Shown: positions 8,995 to 20,404 of the stretch, piece after piece
Numbering within the stretch: position 1 is the stretch's first letter
How the letters are laid out: every line of letters begins with the position of its first letter
NCBI RefSeq assembly: GCF_000026185.1
Contig: NC_010694.1
Span: 186,001 to 250,000 of the forward strand
DNA: 64,000 nucleotides
Reading direction: 5' to 3'
Origin: Erwinia tasmaniensis Et1/99
Lineage (GTDB): Bacteria; Pseudomonadota; Gammaproteobacteria; Enterobacterales; Enterobacteriaceae
Position numbers and translations under genes: made by a program
The notes under the pieces: model-generated
The model's input: only the letters and a program-made list of their open reading frames with translations
What the model was told of the DNA's origin: nothing
Databases searched by the model: none

Positions 8995-9233
8995 TCCCTT
9001 TATAGGTTAATCAACTTTGTGAAAAAAAGTCTTCTCCGGTCAGGGACGGATTATTTGTCCGTGGGAAGATAATCCATATATATAAGCCCGTTATCCCGAT
9101 GCCTGAGCATATCTCCATCGCAATGGATTTGTCAGAACATCTCGTATCCGGGCTTAATTTATTTATGTATCGGACTGTCGTTGTGTATTTCTAGTTTTTT
9201 GTTTTTATAAGAGAAATAATTCGAGAGGATATA
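8995..9233 (+). other. Structured intergenic region after second pilin
   Basis: 239 bp with two hairpin-prone stretches: CTTCTCC...GGGAAG enclosing ACGGA...TCCGT (about 9031-9069), and TAAGCCCG (9083-9090) pairing with CGGGCTTA (9149-9156) around an inner CCAT/ATGG stem. No T-run follows. It may be an mRNA-processing or stabilising structure between the abundant pilin and the minor subunits. Confidence 0.5.
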
Positions 9234-10022
9234 ATGAGTAATAGAAAATATCTTATTTCTGCCCTATCCATTCTGACCCTGTGTTATTCAGTACTGTCTC
9301 AGGCAGAAATTCTCGACGGTGGTGAAATTCAGTTTCAGGGCTTCGTGACTGACGAGGCCCCCAAATGGACGTGGCAGGTGGCCTCACCCGACCAGAGCTG
9401 GGCTGTGGACACTGCCGATGCCCGTCATGAGAACGGACAGCTGGTTTTTGACCTTCACAACAAAGGCCCGCTGCCATTCTTGGAAGGTCACCTGCATGAG
9501 GTGGTGGAGCGCGGCGGGCCTGGGTTAACGCCGTTTATTACCTTCAGCAGCGGTGGTGCGTCTCTGGCGATCGTCGAAGGCAATAGCACAACCTCGCAAC
9601 GATTTCGTGCTGCTGTTCCCGTGCACGACCCTGACAGCGGTAAGCCGGTGGGGCAGCTCTTTTTCACCCTTAACCAGGGAATGGCGGTAAGTACAGGTTA
9701 TCAGGAGGAGGGCGTCATGCTTCCTGCCGGTATGTCACTGGTCAGCGGAGAAAGCGTGACGGCGGTTCAGGCGGAGACTTTACCTCAGGGGATCATAAAT
9801 CGCCTCCTCTCCCTGCTACTGATGAACGGTGGGTTTGGTCACGGTATGAACGCCGTCAGTCGTGGTCAGGTTATCAGTCAGAGCGTCTTAGCTGATGGGC
9901 GGGTAAGGGATCTGGCCGCCGCATACGCCTCGGCCATATCCGGCTTAGAGCTGCGTTTGTCGGAAGACGGTACCCCCGCGCGTTGGCACGCCGGGCTAAA
10001 TGTGACGGTAACGGTGCACTAA
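9234..10022 (+). CDS. Fimbrial minor subunit, FaeH/FaeI-like
   Basis: 262-residue secreted subunit. The signal peptide is residues 1 to about 24 (cleavage near SQA-EI). The mature N-terminus [19 protein letters not shown] has the FaeG-family start strand followed by the W-x-W block, and the C-terminus [12 protein letters not shown] is a pilin-type terminal strand. Size and place after the major subunit match FaeH or FaeI, minor components of K88 fimbriae. The ATG (9234) follows GAGAGGATATA. The next gene starts 24 bp after the stop, so they are cotranscribed. Which of FaeH and FaeI it corresponds to cannot be settled without an alignment. Confidence 0.78.
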   Translation: MSNRKYLISALSILTLCYSVLSQAEILDGGEIQFQGFVTDEAPKWTWQVASPDQSWAVDTADARHENGQLVFDLHNKGPLPFLEGHLHEVVERGGPGLTPFITFSSGGASLAIVEGNSTTSQRFRAAVPVHDPDSGKPVGQLFFTLNQGMAVSTGYQEEGVMLPAGMSLVSGESVTAVQAETLPQGIINRLLSLLLMNGGFGHGMNAVSRGQVISQSVLADGRVRDLAAAYASAISGLELRLSEDGTPARWHAGLNVTVTVH

Positions 10023-10046
10023 CAGCGGAACAGGGAAATAAACTGG

Positions 10047-10808
10047 ATGAAGAAACTCACGTGTATGTTACTGGCAGCCAGTCTGTTGCCGATCGAGGGG
10101 CTGGCCTGGAATACGCCAGGGCAGGATTTCAGCGGTGAGCTGAATATGGGCGGTGTAGTGACCAGCACCCGCAACCCCTGGCAATGGCAGTTAGGCGAAG
10201 GCGCGGGAAATCTGGATGCGGCGTCACCCGTTTCCCGGGGTAATGAACGGCTCATTAAGGTCGCGGTTCCTGCGCTAAAAATATTACTGGGTAAGACCAC
10301 GTTGACCACGCCAGCAGGGCGGGAAGGTTTAGCGCCACGGGTGATATTCGGACGGGGTGCGGAAGGATTTTCTCTGACCTGGAAAGAGCCGGGGGTGTCG
10401 CAGGTCACGTTGCCCGTGATGGGGGATGAAAATTTGCAGGCAGGCACCTTCAGTTTCCACATGACGGCAGCGGCGCTGCTGCGCAGGACGGCTGATGGGC
10501 AGGCGCTGGTTGCCGGTTTGTACGACGATGTGAATGGGAATGGGCTGCCGGAGCAGGCATGGGTAGCTGACCCGGAACAGACGGAAAGGTTACTGTCGAA
10601 GATGTTTGCAGGTGAAGGCCCGGTATGGCTTCAGGGCGCATCGGTCAGCGGTACCACCGCACTGAGTCAGTTTGCCAATGCGGATTTTCGTCAGATCGAC
10701 GGCGTGTACGGCGCACAGATGGTGGCGGGAAGTGGCGAACTGCGCCTGAAAGGAGAGCTCCCTCCACGTTGGCAAGTCTCCCTGCCCGTCAGCGTTGAAT
10801 ATCAGTAA
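10047..10808 (+). CDS. Fimbrial minor subunit, FaeI/FaeH-like
   Basis: 253-residue secreted subunit and last gene of the fimbrial operon. Signal peptide of about 20 residues (MKKLTCMLLAASLLPIEGLA). The mature protein begins W-N-T-P-G-Q-D-F-S-G-E-L-N-M-G-G, the FaeG-family first strand, has the NPWQWQLG block and ends RWQVSLPVSVEYQ. It matches the size and order of the K88 minor subunits FaeH/FaeI. No FaeJ-like gene follows; the next gene is unrelated. No clear terminator is visible in the 196 bp that follow. Confidence 0.75.
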   Translation: MKKLTCMLLAASLLPIEGLAWNTPGQDFSGELNMGGVVTSTRNPWQWQLGEGAGNLDAASPVSRGNERLIKVAVPALKILLGKTTLTTPAGREGLAPRVIFGRGAEGFSLTWKEPGVSQVTLPVMGDENLQAGTFSFHMTAAALLRRTADGQALVAGLYDDVNGNGLPEQAWVADPEQTERLLSKMFAGEGPVWLQGASVSGTTALSQFANADFRQIDGVYGAQMVAGSGELRLKGELPPRWQVSLPVSVEYQ

Positions 10809-11004
10809 AAGATGAGGTGAACCGTCCTCCGGTGCTGTTCGCGTCCGTCACGGGTTCTTTCGGTCAGTGCCGTAACCTGTTTTATATCCTTACGGGTGTT
10901 TCTGTAACCCGGCATTTACAATTCTTGCTATATTTTTTTCCTCGGCATGCTTATCGCGAATACCTGCTATCTTTGTTGTGCAAATCAACAATAAGGAAAT
11001 TCCT

Positions 11005-11427
11005 ATGAAAATCATTAAGGCGCTGGCCATGGTCGGCCTGCTTGGCTGTAGTTTACCGGTGCTGGCAGCCAGCACTGAGGCAGCAAAAAATCCGCTCAGC
11101 GTGCACGTGCTTAATCTGCAAACCGGCGTACCCACTGCCGGGGTTGCCGTTGAACTGGAGCAGCAACAGAAGCAGGGCTGGGTAAAACTGGCTTCGGGCA
11201 TTACTGACAAAAACGGACGCATTGCCGAGCTGTATCCGGCGGGTCAGAGTATGGCTACCGGTCATTACAAGGTGGTGTTTAAAACCGGCGATTACTTTAA
11301 GCAACAACAGCAGCCAACGTTCTTCCCCGAGATCCCGGTGATCTTCCAGGTGGAGAAGAGCGGTGAGCATTATCACATTCCGCTGTTGCTCAGTCAGTAT
11401 GGCTATTCGACCTATCGCGGTAACTGA
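11005..11427 (+). CDS. hiuH: 5-hydroxyisourate hydrolase, periplasmic (transthyretin-like)
   Basis: 140-residue enzyme that hydrolyses 5-hydroxyisourate, the product of urate oxidation, to OHCU. A signal peptide (MKIIKALAMVGLLGCSLPVLAA) places it in the periplasm, as for E. coli HiuH (YedX). Catalytic residues of the family are visible: His34 in SVHVLN, Arg72 in KNGRI, His124 in EHYHIPLLLS, and the C-terminal YRG tripeptide. The family C-terminus is YRGS; here it is YRGN (Asn140), a change in the signature that lines the active site. The ATG at 11005 has AAGGA seven bases upstream. No other purine-catabolism gene is nearby, so the gene is isolated, as yedX is from urate enzymes in E. coli. 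Confidence 0.93.
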   Translation: MKIIKALAMVGLLGCSLPVLAASTEAAKNPLSVHVLNLQTGVPTAGVAVELEQQQKQGWVKLASGITDKNGRIAELYPAGQSMATGHYKVVFKTGDYFKQQQQPTFFPEIPVIFQVEKSGEHYHIPLLLSQYGYSTYRGN

Positions 11428-11428
11428 T

Positions 11429-11463
11429 AAAAAAAAGCAACGGAGGGAGAACCGCTCCGTTGC
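11429..11463 (-). terminator. Terminator between hiuH and DUF1127 gene
   Basis: A perfect 9-bp stem GCAACGGAG (11437-11445) / CTCCGTTGC (11455-11463) is flanked on the left by eight A. Read on the minus strand it is a stem followed by a T-run and so terminates the DUF1127 gene; on the plus strand it may still act weakly for hiuH. Confidence 0.88.
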
Positions 11464-11498
11464 CCGGGGCGCAGACTGCAGCGCCCAAGCCACATCAC

Positions 11499-11687
11499 CT
11501 ATAGACGCCGTACATCTTCGCCGGTCAGTCCGATATCCTTCAGCTGCGAATCGTTCAGCCTTGATAAAACTTTACGGGTGCAGGCGCGAAGACGTCGCGC
11601 CTGCCAGCGCCGATAAGGGACGATAAAAAAGGTTCTGATTAACATCCAGCTAACTGGTTTTGCCGCTCTGTTCTGTTCAAACTCCAT
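11499..11687 (-). CDS. DUF1127 (YjiS-like) small protein
   Basis: 62-residue basic protein with the DUF1127 signature near its C-terminus: SRLNDSQLKDIGLTGEDVRR, preceded by an arginine-rich amphipathic stretch (RRWQARRLRACTRK). Members are short, often RNA-binding or regulatory proteins linked in alpha-proteobacteria to small-RNA turnover and phosphate or carbon metabolism; the role of the enterobacterial YjiS type is unknown. The ATG at 11687 follows GGGAGGT. It has its own terminator and is divergent from a MocR-type regulator, with repeat motifs in the shared promoter region, so it is a candidate target of that regulator. Confidence 0.85.
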   Translation of the reverse strand: MEFEQNRAAKPVSWMLIRTFFIVPYRRWQARRLRACTRKVLSRLNDSQLKDIGLTGEDVRRL

Positions 11688-11744
11688 CGTGACCTCCCGA
11701 ACACCTCTACTATAAGCATCATTGTGTCGTCAGGACTATTTTTA

Positions 11745-11825
11745 ATACAGATGCAAATATCCGCTTTTATTGACATACAGATTGCAAGATACTGGCTCTG
11801 AATGCTGATATTTACAGCAATCTGT
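11745..11825. promoter_or_regulatory. Repeated operator-like motifs between DUF1127 gene and MocR regulator
   Basis: ATACAGATGCAA (11745-11756) and ATACAGATTGCAA (11775-11787) are direct repeats 30 bp apart, about three helical turns. A third copy is inverted, GCAATCTGT (11817-11825), forming a 9-bp inverted repeat with 11777-11785. A perfect -35 hexamer TTGACA overlaps at 11770-11775. MocR-type regulators often bind direct repeats, so these are candidate autoregulatory operators. Confidence 0.55.
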
Positions 11826-11863
11826 ACTGGTTTATCGCCTTACTGAGAGTGGAGCTGGATACG

Positions 11864-13351
11864 ATGACGCGCTATCAACGGCTGGCGACCCTGCTGGCAC
11901 AACGTATTGAACAGGGGTTATATCAGGCTGGCGAGCGGCTGCCTTCGGTAAGATCGTTGAGTGCCGAGCATGGTGTCAGCATCAGTACCGTGCAGCAGGC
12001 GTACTCCCTGCTGGAGGAAAAACAGCTGATTGCTGCGCAGCCGCGTTCGGGCTACTTTGTTGCACGGCAGGGCGTCACGCCGCCATTGCCTCCCATTACG
12101 CGCCCGGTACAGCGTCCGGTTGAAATCACTCAATGGGATGCGGTGATGGATCTGCTGACTGCCCGGCTGGATGCCGATGTGCTGCCGTTGGGCAGCGGTA
12201 CGCCAAATATCGATGCTTCAACGCTGAAGCCGCTATGGAAAATTATCGGCAGGCTTGCGCACCAGCAGGACCCACGCCTGCTGAATTATGACAATCTGTA
12301 TGGCGTACCAGAACTGCGTGAACAGATTGCCCGGCTGATGATCGATAGCGGTTGCCGAACGACCGCAGACGATATTGTTGTCACCACCGGCTGCCATGAA
12401 GCGCTGTCGGTTTCGATTCGGGCAACGTGCCAGCCGGGGGATATTATTGCCGTTGAATCACCCGCTTTCCACGGTACGATGCAAATCCTGCGCGGCTTTG
12501 GTATCCGCGTCATTGAAATTCCAACGGATCCGCAGAGCGGTATCAGCCTGGAGGCGCTTGAACTGGCCTTCGAACAGTGGCCCATTAAGGCGGTCGTGGT
12601 CGTGCCCAACTGTAACAATCCGCTGGGGTTTATCATGCCCGCGGCGCGCAAACAGGCTTTGCTGACGCTGGCCCAGCGCTTCGACGCCGCTATTATTGAA
12701 GATGATGTCTACGGCGAGCTGGCTTTTGACTACCCACGTCCGATCACCATCAAGTCGCTGGATATTGATGGCCGCGTGCTGCTATGCAGTTCATTCTCCA
12801 AAACCCTGGCGCCAGGGTTACGCGTGGGTTGGGTTGCGCCAGGACGTTATTTTGACCGGGTGCTGCATATGAAATATATCAGTACGGGTTCCACGGCGAC
12901 CCAGACCCAGATGGCGGTCGCCGCCTTTATTCGTCAGGGGCATTATCAGCCTCATCTGCGGCGTATGCGTCATTACTACCAGCGTAATCTGGAAACATTC
13001 ACCTGCCGGGTGCGGCATCATTTTCCCTGTGGTATCTGCGTGACGCGCCCACAGGGGGGATTTCTTATTTGGGTGGAGCTGCCGGAACCCTTTGATGCTT
13101 ACCGACTCAATGAGAACCTGCGCCGGTCCGGCATACAGATCGCCGTGGGGTCACTGTTCTCGGCTGCGGGAAAATACCGCAACTGCCTGCGGCTCAGCTA
13201 CGCCCATGCGTTTACCGACAAAACGGAGCGCGCGCTGGCGATCCTGGGTACAGCGTTGAAGAAAGCCGTGCTCTCCTGCTCATCGCTGGTGGAGCGGTCG
13301 CAGCATCAGGAAAGGGAGGAGGGCAGGGCAAGCCTAAAGGAAAATGACTGA
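11864..13351 (+). CDS. MocR-type regulator (GntR HTH fused to aminotransferase-like domain)
   Basis: About 495-residue PLP-dependent transcription regulator resembling E. coli YdcR. Residues 1 to about 70 are a GntR winged helix-turn-helix (YQRLATLLAQRIEQGLY, LPSVRSLSAEHGVSISTVQQAY, PRSGYFVA). The rest is a fold-type I aminotransferase domain with VVPNCNNPLGF, IIEDDVYGEL and the PLP-lysine segment SSFSKTLAPGLRVGW. Start chosen at ATG 11864, nine bases after GGAG; an in-frame GTG at 11849 would add five residues and has no better site. A polar tail of about 30 residues (EEGRASLKEND) extends past the aminotransferase fold. Ligand and targets are unknown; the divergent DUF1127 gene and autoregulation are the obvious candidates. 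Confidence 0.88.
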   Translation: MTRYQRLATLLAQRIEQGLYQAGERLPSVRSLSAEHGVSISTVQQAYSLLEEKQLIAAQPRSGYFVARQGVTPPLPPITRPVQRPVEITQWDAVMDLLTARLDADVLPLGSGTPNIDASTLKPLWKIIGRLAHQQDPRLLNYDNLYGVPELREQIARLMIDSGCRTTADDIVVTTGCHEALSVSIRATCQPGDIIAVESPAFHGTMQILRGFGIRVIEIPTDPQSGISLEALELAFEQWPIKAVVVVPNCNNPLGFIMPAARKQALLTLAQRFDAAIIEDDVYGELAFDYPRPITIKSLDIDGRVLLCSSFSKTLAPGLRVGWVAPGRYFDRVLHMKYISTGSTATQTQMAVAAFIRQGHYQPHLRRMRHYYQRNLETFTCRVRHHFPCGICVTRPQGGFLIWVELPEPFDAYRLNENLRRSGIQIAVGSLFSAAGKYRNCLRLSYAHAFTDKTERALAILGTALKKAVLSCSSLVERSQHQEREEGRASLKEND

Positions 13352-13530
13352 CCCTGGCCGGCGGCGTTATTGCCACCGGCAGACCCACTCTATAAGCCTT
13401 ATGCAGAATGAAAAGCGCGTGACGACAGGGCTGTGCGTGACCTTCACGACTTATTTTATGCGTTACCTGAAATGACATTTATCTGTGCCATATCTTCCAG
13501 AGATCGCCTGTGCTTACGCACTGAGCGCGG

Positions 13531-14171
13531 CTAAACCCTGGACGGACGTGACGCTTCAGCCAGCGCCAGCAGTTGACGCGTTGCCGCCTGCCAGTCGCGC
13601 GCTTGCGTGATGGCGCTCACCACGGCAATACTGCCCACGCCGCTAGCCATAACCGCAGGCGCACGCTCCAGGCTGATGCCGCCAATTGCTACGGTAGAGA
13701 TGCCCGGCAGCCGCTTCACATAGCGCGTCAGCGCCGCCACCCCCTGTGGAGCGGAGGGCATATCTTTGGTCTGGGTGGGAAATACATGACCCAGCGCGAC
13801 GTACGATGGTCGCTCTGCCAGGGCACGATCCAGCTCGGCGTCATCATGGGTCGACAGCCCAAGACGCAGTCCGGCAGCGTGGATAGCGTCGAGATCGGCA
13901 CTGTTGAGATCCCCCTGACCCAGATGCACGCCGTATGCCTGATACTTCACGGCCAGCCGCCAGTAGTCGTTGATAAACAGCCGCGCCTGATAGCGTTTGC
14001 CGAGGGTTATCGCCTCGGCAACCTGTGCGTCGACCTCTTGCTCTGTCCGGTCCTTGATACGCAGCTGAATGGTGCGAACGCCCGCGTCCAGCAGGCGGGC
14101 TATCCATTCCACGCTGTCCACGACCGGATAAAGCCCCAGGCGCGCTGCGGTGGTTGGGAATGCGCCACGGC

Positions 14172-14173
<2 letters not shown>
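13531..14173 (-). CDS. thiE: Thiamine-phosphate synthase
   Basis: Joins HMP-pyrophosphate to thiazole phosphate to give thiamine phosphate in the cytosol. About 214 residues with TIM-barrel motifs of Thi[63 protein letters not shown] and VAIGGI. The GTG start (first base at 14175 on the minus strand) overlaps the thiC stop in a GTGA arrangement, so translation is coupled and expression follows the TPP riboswitch upstream of thiC. In E. coli thiFSGH follow thiE; here thiE is last and a non-coding gap then a regulator gene follow. The product would need thiazole phosphate made by genes elsewhere. Confidence 0.96.
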
Positions 14174-16328
<2,155 letters not shown>

Positions 16329-16424
16329 TCAATCTTGAAATTAAGTGAAGGAAGCTCACCTTAACCCCATTCAGCATAAAGGGGCTTTCTGAAAACTACA
16401 AGGTATTCGCCGTCAATTCATCCT

Positions 16425-16931
16425 TCAGGCCGGACGGGCGAGGGAGGCATCGTTAGCCGCGGGCTGTACCCCGGCATTTTTTTTTAGCGCCAGCTGAATA
16501 AATTTATCCTCAAGCGTGAAGCGCGACTCAAGGGCTTCACCGACCACGGAGAGCGCCTGCTGAAAGCCGCGATCGCTATTATGGTCGATGGCTGCCTCAA
16601 AATGCGTATCGTACAGCTGCATAATCTGCGCGGTATTTTCCTGTAAAGAGGGATAAATCAGCGCCGCCGCTGCCAGCAGCTCAGTCCCTTCCAGCTCCTG
16701 AATGAAGCGCTCATACAGGGTGAAATGTCCTTTGGAAAGGTAATCCACCAGATTCTGGCAGAAGGCGTCCAGTGCTTTTTCATCAAGCGGGGTGGAGGAT
16801 TCCTTGTTAGGCTTTATGCCAGCCATTTGATAATACGTAACCAGTAGCTGCCTGCGGGAACGAAGACAAAAGTCTACCAGGTCACTGCATCCGCCAACGC
16901 GCGCGGTGAGGACGTCTAACTGGTTAAGCAT
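16425..16931 (-). CDS. rsd: Anti-sigma-70 factor Rsd
   Basis: Binds sigma-70 region 4 and helps shift polymerase to alternative sigma factors in stationary phase. 168 residues from ATG 16931 (MLNQLDVLT, the E. coli start); a longer frame adds 13 codons without support. Conserved stretches include GIKPNKES, LDAFCQNLVDYLSKGHF, YERFIQELEG, TAQIMQLYD and AIDHNSDRGFQQAL. The C-terminal tail (VQPAANDASLARPA) differs from E. coli. Divergent from nudC, as in E. coli. Confidence 0.95.
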   Translation of the reverse strand: MLNQLDVLTARVGGCSDLVDFCLRSRRQLLVTYYQMAGIKPNKESSTPLDEKALDAFCQNLVDYLSKGHFTLYERFIQELEGTELLAAAALIYPSLQENTAQIMQLYDTHFEAAIDHNSDRGFQQALSVVGEALESRFTLEDKFIQLALKKNAGVQPAANDASLARPA

Positions 16932-17002
16932 GTATAACTCCGTGAATATTATTTTCACCCCTGACCTCAATCCAGTTTTAAGCTGAGGATAATGAGCAAA
17001 TT

Positions 17003-17788
17003 ATGGAACGTGAAATCGTAAGCATAGACGCTGGCTGGTGGGTTGTCAGCGAGGAACATAAAATTTGGTTGCCCGCAGGGGAGCTGCCGCATGGTGACGC
17101 CGCCTCGCTGGGACTGGCGGGATCGTCAGGATCGCGCATTGGCGAGTGGCAGGGGGAAGCGGTGTGGTTGATCCGTGGATCGCGCCCTGATGACATGGGA
17201 TCTTTACGTCAGCTGCTCGATCGGGATAGCGCTCTTTTTCGCCTTGCCGGACGCGGTATCCAGCTGGCGGAGTTTTTCCGCTCACACCAGTGGTGCGGCT
17301 ACTGTGGGCATAAAATGCACAACAGCAGAACGGAATGGGCCTGCTTATGTCATCACTGCCGCCAGCGTTACTATCCGCAAATTGCTCCCTGCATTATCGT
17401 CGCGATTCGCCGGGGGGCGGAGATCCTGCTGGCGCAGCACACACGCCATCGTAACGGGATCTATACCGTGCTCGCCGGCTTTGTCGAAGTGGGTGAAACC
17501 CTGGAGCAGACCGTGGCGCGCGAGGTGATGGAGGAGAGCAGCATTAAAGTTAAAAACCTGCGTTATGTGACCTCCCAGCCCTGGCCTTTTCCCCAGTCGC
17601 TGATGGTGGCGTTTATGGCCGACTATGACGATGGCGAAATCAGTATCGATCGGAAAGAGCTGATCGATGCCGGCTGGTATCGCTACGATGCCTTACCGCT
17701 ATTGCCGCCTGCCGGTACGGTTGCACGCCGCCTTATTGAAGATACGGTGGCGCTATGCCGTGCGCAAGAGGAAAACGGCGAACGTTAG
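17003..17788 (+). CDS. nudC: NAD-capped RNA hydrolase / NADH pyrophosphatase
   Basis: Nudix enzyme that removes NAD caps from RNA and hydrolyses NADH. 261 residues. The zinc site is intact: Cys98, Cys101, Cys116, Cys119. The Nudix box runs from Gly159 to Ile181 with Glu174, Glu177 and Glu178 present; the conserved glycine near its end is serine (Ser180, in EESSI, against EESGI in E. coli). The NudC family tag SQPWPFPQS follows the box. The SD is AGGAT upstream of ATG 17003. It is divergent from rsd and precedes hemE on the same strand, with a 192-bp gap that must hold the hemE promoter. Confidence 0.96.
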   Translation: MEREIVSIDAGWWVVSEEHKIWLPAGELPHGDAASLGLAGSSGSRIGEWQGEAVWLIRGSRPDDMGSLRQLLDRDSALFRLAGRGIQLAEFFRSHQWCGYCGHKMHNSRTEWACLCHHCRQRYYPQIAPCIIVAIRRGAEILLAQHTRHRNGIYTVLAGFVEVGETLEQTVAREVMEESSIKVKNLRYVTSQPWPFPQSLMVAFMADYDDGEISIDRKELIDAGWYRYDALPLLPPAGTVARRLIEDTVALCRAQEENGER

Positions 17789-17980
17789 TAGAGACAAATG
17801 CATGATTTTTTAGTCGGTTTTCCATTCTTAATGACGAATGTGTGCGGTCAGATAACACGATGTAACAGCGTAACGGTACGGCTATGGGCTGTTACACGGC
17901 AGGCATTTTTTTAAGCGCTGAACCACCGCAAATTCCAATGAATGTTACACTACCGGCCTGATTGGAGAGAGAGTCCTGTG

Positions 17981-19048
17981 ATGAGTGAACTGAAGAACGA
18001 TCGTTATCTGCGCGCCCTGCTGCGTCAGCCAGTTGATGTTACACCGGTATGGATGATGCGCCAGGCCGGGCGTTATCTGCCGGAATACAAAGCCACCCGC
18101 GCCGTTGCCGGTGACTTTATGTCGCTGTGCAAAAATGCGGAACTGGCCTGTGAAGTCACGCTGCAACCGCTACGGCGCTACGCGCTGGATGCGGCGATCC
18201 TGTTCTCCGATATTCTGACCATCCCCGATGCGATGGGGCTGGGGCTCTATTTCGAAACGGGTGAAGGCCCGCGCTTCTCCTCCCCTGTCACCTGCCGTGC
18301 CGATGTCGAAAAGCTGCCGATCCCCGATCCTGAGCAGGAGCTGGGCTACGTGATGAATGCGGTGCGCACCATCCGTAAAAACCTCAACGGCGAAGTGCCG
18401 CTGATCGGCTTCTCCGGCAGCCCGTGGACGTTGGCAACCTATATGGTTGAAGGCGGCAGCAGCAAAGCCTTTACCAAACTGAAAAAGATGATGTACGCCG
18501 AACCACAAACCCTGCATCTCATGCTGGATAAGCTGGCCGACAGCGTGACGCTCTACCTGAACGCACAAATCCGCGCCGGGGCACAGTCGGTAATGATTTT
18601 TGATACCTGGGGCGGCGTGCTGACCGGGCGTGATTACCTAGAATTCTCGCTTAACTACATGCATAAAATCGTCGATGGCCTGCTGCGTGAAAACGATGGG
18701 CGCCGTGTGCCCGTTACGCTGTTTACCAAAGGCGGCGGGCAGTGGCTGGAAGCAATGGCCGCCACCGGCTGCGATGCGCTGGGGCTTGACTGGACCACGG
18801 ATCTCGCCGACGCGCGCCGTCGAGTAGGTGACCGGGTCGCATTGCAGGGCAATATGGACCCGTCCATGCTGTACGCTTCTCCTGCACGTATCGAGCAGGA
18901 GGTCGCCGGTATCCTTGAAGGCTATGGCCATGGCAACGGGCATGTCTTTAACCTTGGCCACGGTATTCATCAGGATGTGCCGCCAGAGCATGCGGGGGCA
19001 TTTGTTGAAGCGGTGCACAGGCTTTCACGTCCTTACCATCTCGGGTAA
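17981..19048 (+). CDS. hemE: Uroporphyrinogen decarboxylase
   Basis: Decarboxylates uroporphyrinogen III to coproporphyrinogen III in heme synthesis. 355 residues from ATG 17981 ([16 protein letters not shown]), matching the E. coli start; the frame is open 13 codons upstream but those are leader. Family motifs: [50 protein letters not shown] and [14 protein letters not shown]. Followed after 34 bp by nfi, then yjaG, hupA and yjaH, the same order as E. coli. Confidence 0.98.
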   Translation: MSELKNDRYLRALLRQPVDVTPVWMMRQAGRYLPEYKATRAVAGDFMSLCKNAELACEVTLQPLRRYALDAAILFSDILTIPDAMGLGLYFETGEGPRFSSPVTCRADVEKLPIPDPEQELGYVMNAVRTIRKNLNGEVPLIGFSGSPWTLATYMVEGGSSKAFTKLKKMMYAEPQTLHLMLDKLADSVTLYLNAQIRAGAQSVMIFDTWGGVLTGRDYLEFSLNYMHKIVDGLLRENDGRRVPVTLFTKGGGQWLEAMAATGCDALGLDWTTDLADARRRVGDRVALQGNMDPSMLYASPARIEQEVAGILEGYGHGNGHVFNLGHGIHQDVPPEHAGAFVEAVHRLSRPYHLG

Positions 19049-19082
19049 CGCCTCCTGGGATAAAAATAGTTAAGGGGACGCT

Positions 19083-19748
19083 ATGGATCTTGCCGCATTA
19101 CGCGACCAGCAGAGGCAGCGCGCCGCCGAGGTTGTGACCCAGGATGATTTCGATATTATGCCGCCGCGTTTTATCGGCGGTGCCGACGTCGGGTTCGAAC
19201 AGGGGGGCGAGGTCACGCGCGCCGCGCTGGTCGTCCTTGAGTACCCCTCCTTACAACTTATCGAACATCAGGTGGCGCGTATTGCCACCGCCATGCCCTA
19301 TATCCCGGGGTTTCTGTCATTTCGCGAAATGCCCGCGCTTGAAACCGCGTGGTGCCAGCTGGCGCAGCGTCCTGACCTGCTGCTGGTGGATGGTCATGGT
19401 ATCGCCCACCCGCGCCGTCTTGGCGTTGCCAGCCACTTCGGCCTGCTGGTGGATGTGCCGACTATCGGCGTGGCCAAGAAGCGCTTATGTGGTCAGTTCA
19501 CGCCGCCCGATGCGGCTCCAGGTAGCTGTCAGCCTCTGATGGATAAGGATCGGCAGCTGGGATGGGTATTGCGCAGCAAGGCACGCTGCAATCCCCTGTT
19601 TATCTCCCCAGGCCACCGGGTGAGTCAGGCGACGGCGCTGGACTGGGTGCAAAAATGCCTGCTTGGCTATCGTTTGCCGGAACCCACGCGCTGGGCAGAT
19701 GCGGTCGCCTCACGACGTCCGGCTTCTGACCCGCTATTGCGCGGTTAG
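19083..19748 (+). CDS. nfi: Endonuclease V (deoxyinosine 3'-endonuclease)
   Basis: Nicks DNA near deoxyinosine in repair of deaminated adenine. 221 residues with the catalytic acids in their family settings: GADVGFE (Asp near 35), SFREMPA (Glu near 80) and [15 protein letters not shown] (Asp near 103). The PYIPGFL wedge region is conserved. GGGG before ATG 19083. Cotranscribed with hemE. Confidence 0.97.
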
Positions 19749-19813
19749 CTACCGTGCTGCCTCGAGGCTTTTCAGGTACACTGCGGCAAGTGCATTCATT
19801 CTGAGATCCCGAT

Positions 19814-20404
19814 ATGTTACGTAATCCGATTCATTTACGGCTGGAAAAGCTCGAAAGCTGGCAGCACGTTACTTTTATGGCCTGCCTGTGTGAACGTATG
19901 GCCCCCAATTATCGCGAATTTTGCCAGCAAACGGGTTTTGGCGACGGCCAGCTGTATCGCCGTATTCTTGACCTTCTGTGGGAAACGCTGGTGGTGAAAG
20001 ATGCGAAGGTGAACTTCGACAGTCAGCTGGAGAAGCTGGAGGAGGCGATCCCCTCCGCAGAGGATTACGACCTGTACGGCGTTTACCCGGCGATTGATGC
20101 CTGTGTGGCGCTGAGCGAACTGCTGCACTCGCGCCTCAGTGGTGAAACCTTGACGCACGCCATTGCCGTTAGTGAGGCGTCGATCACCACCGTTGCCATG
20201 CTGGAAATGACCCAGGCCGGTCGCGAAATGACCGAAGAAGAGCTCAAGGTCAACCCCGCCGTAGAAGAGGAATGGGACATCCAATGGGAAATATTCCGGC
20301 TTCTCGCTGCCTGTGAAGAGCGTGATATAGAATTGATAAAGGGGCTGCGATCCGACCTGCGAGAATCAGGGATAAGTAACATCGGTATAAATTTTCAGCA
20401 GTAA
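19814..20404 (+). CDS. yjaG: DUF416 family protein YjaG
   Basis: 196-residue cytosolic protein of the DUF416 family, aligned with E. coli YjaG along its length: NPIHLRLEKLESW at the start, MAPNYREFCQQTGFGD, LLWETLVVKDAKVNFDSQLEKLE and DYDLYGVYPAIDACVALSELL. No enzymatic motif is visible and the biochemical role is unknown. Its place between nfi and hupA is the same as in E. coli. Confidence 0.94.
   Translation: MLRNPIHLRLEKLESWQHVTFMACLCERMAPNYREFCQQTGFGDGQLYRRILDLLWETLVVKDAKVNFDSQLEKLEEAIPSAEDYDLYGVYPAIDACVALSELLHSRLSGETLTHAIAVSEASITTVAMLEMTQAGREMTEEELKVNPAVEEEWDIQWEIFRLLAACEERDIELIKGLRSDLRESGISNIGINFQQ

Noticed and set aside
10817-11008. 63-codon plus-strand frame between the fimbrial operon and hiuH
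   Set aside because: Runs into the hiuH start, no signal peptide or family likeness; composition is intergenic.
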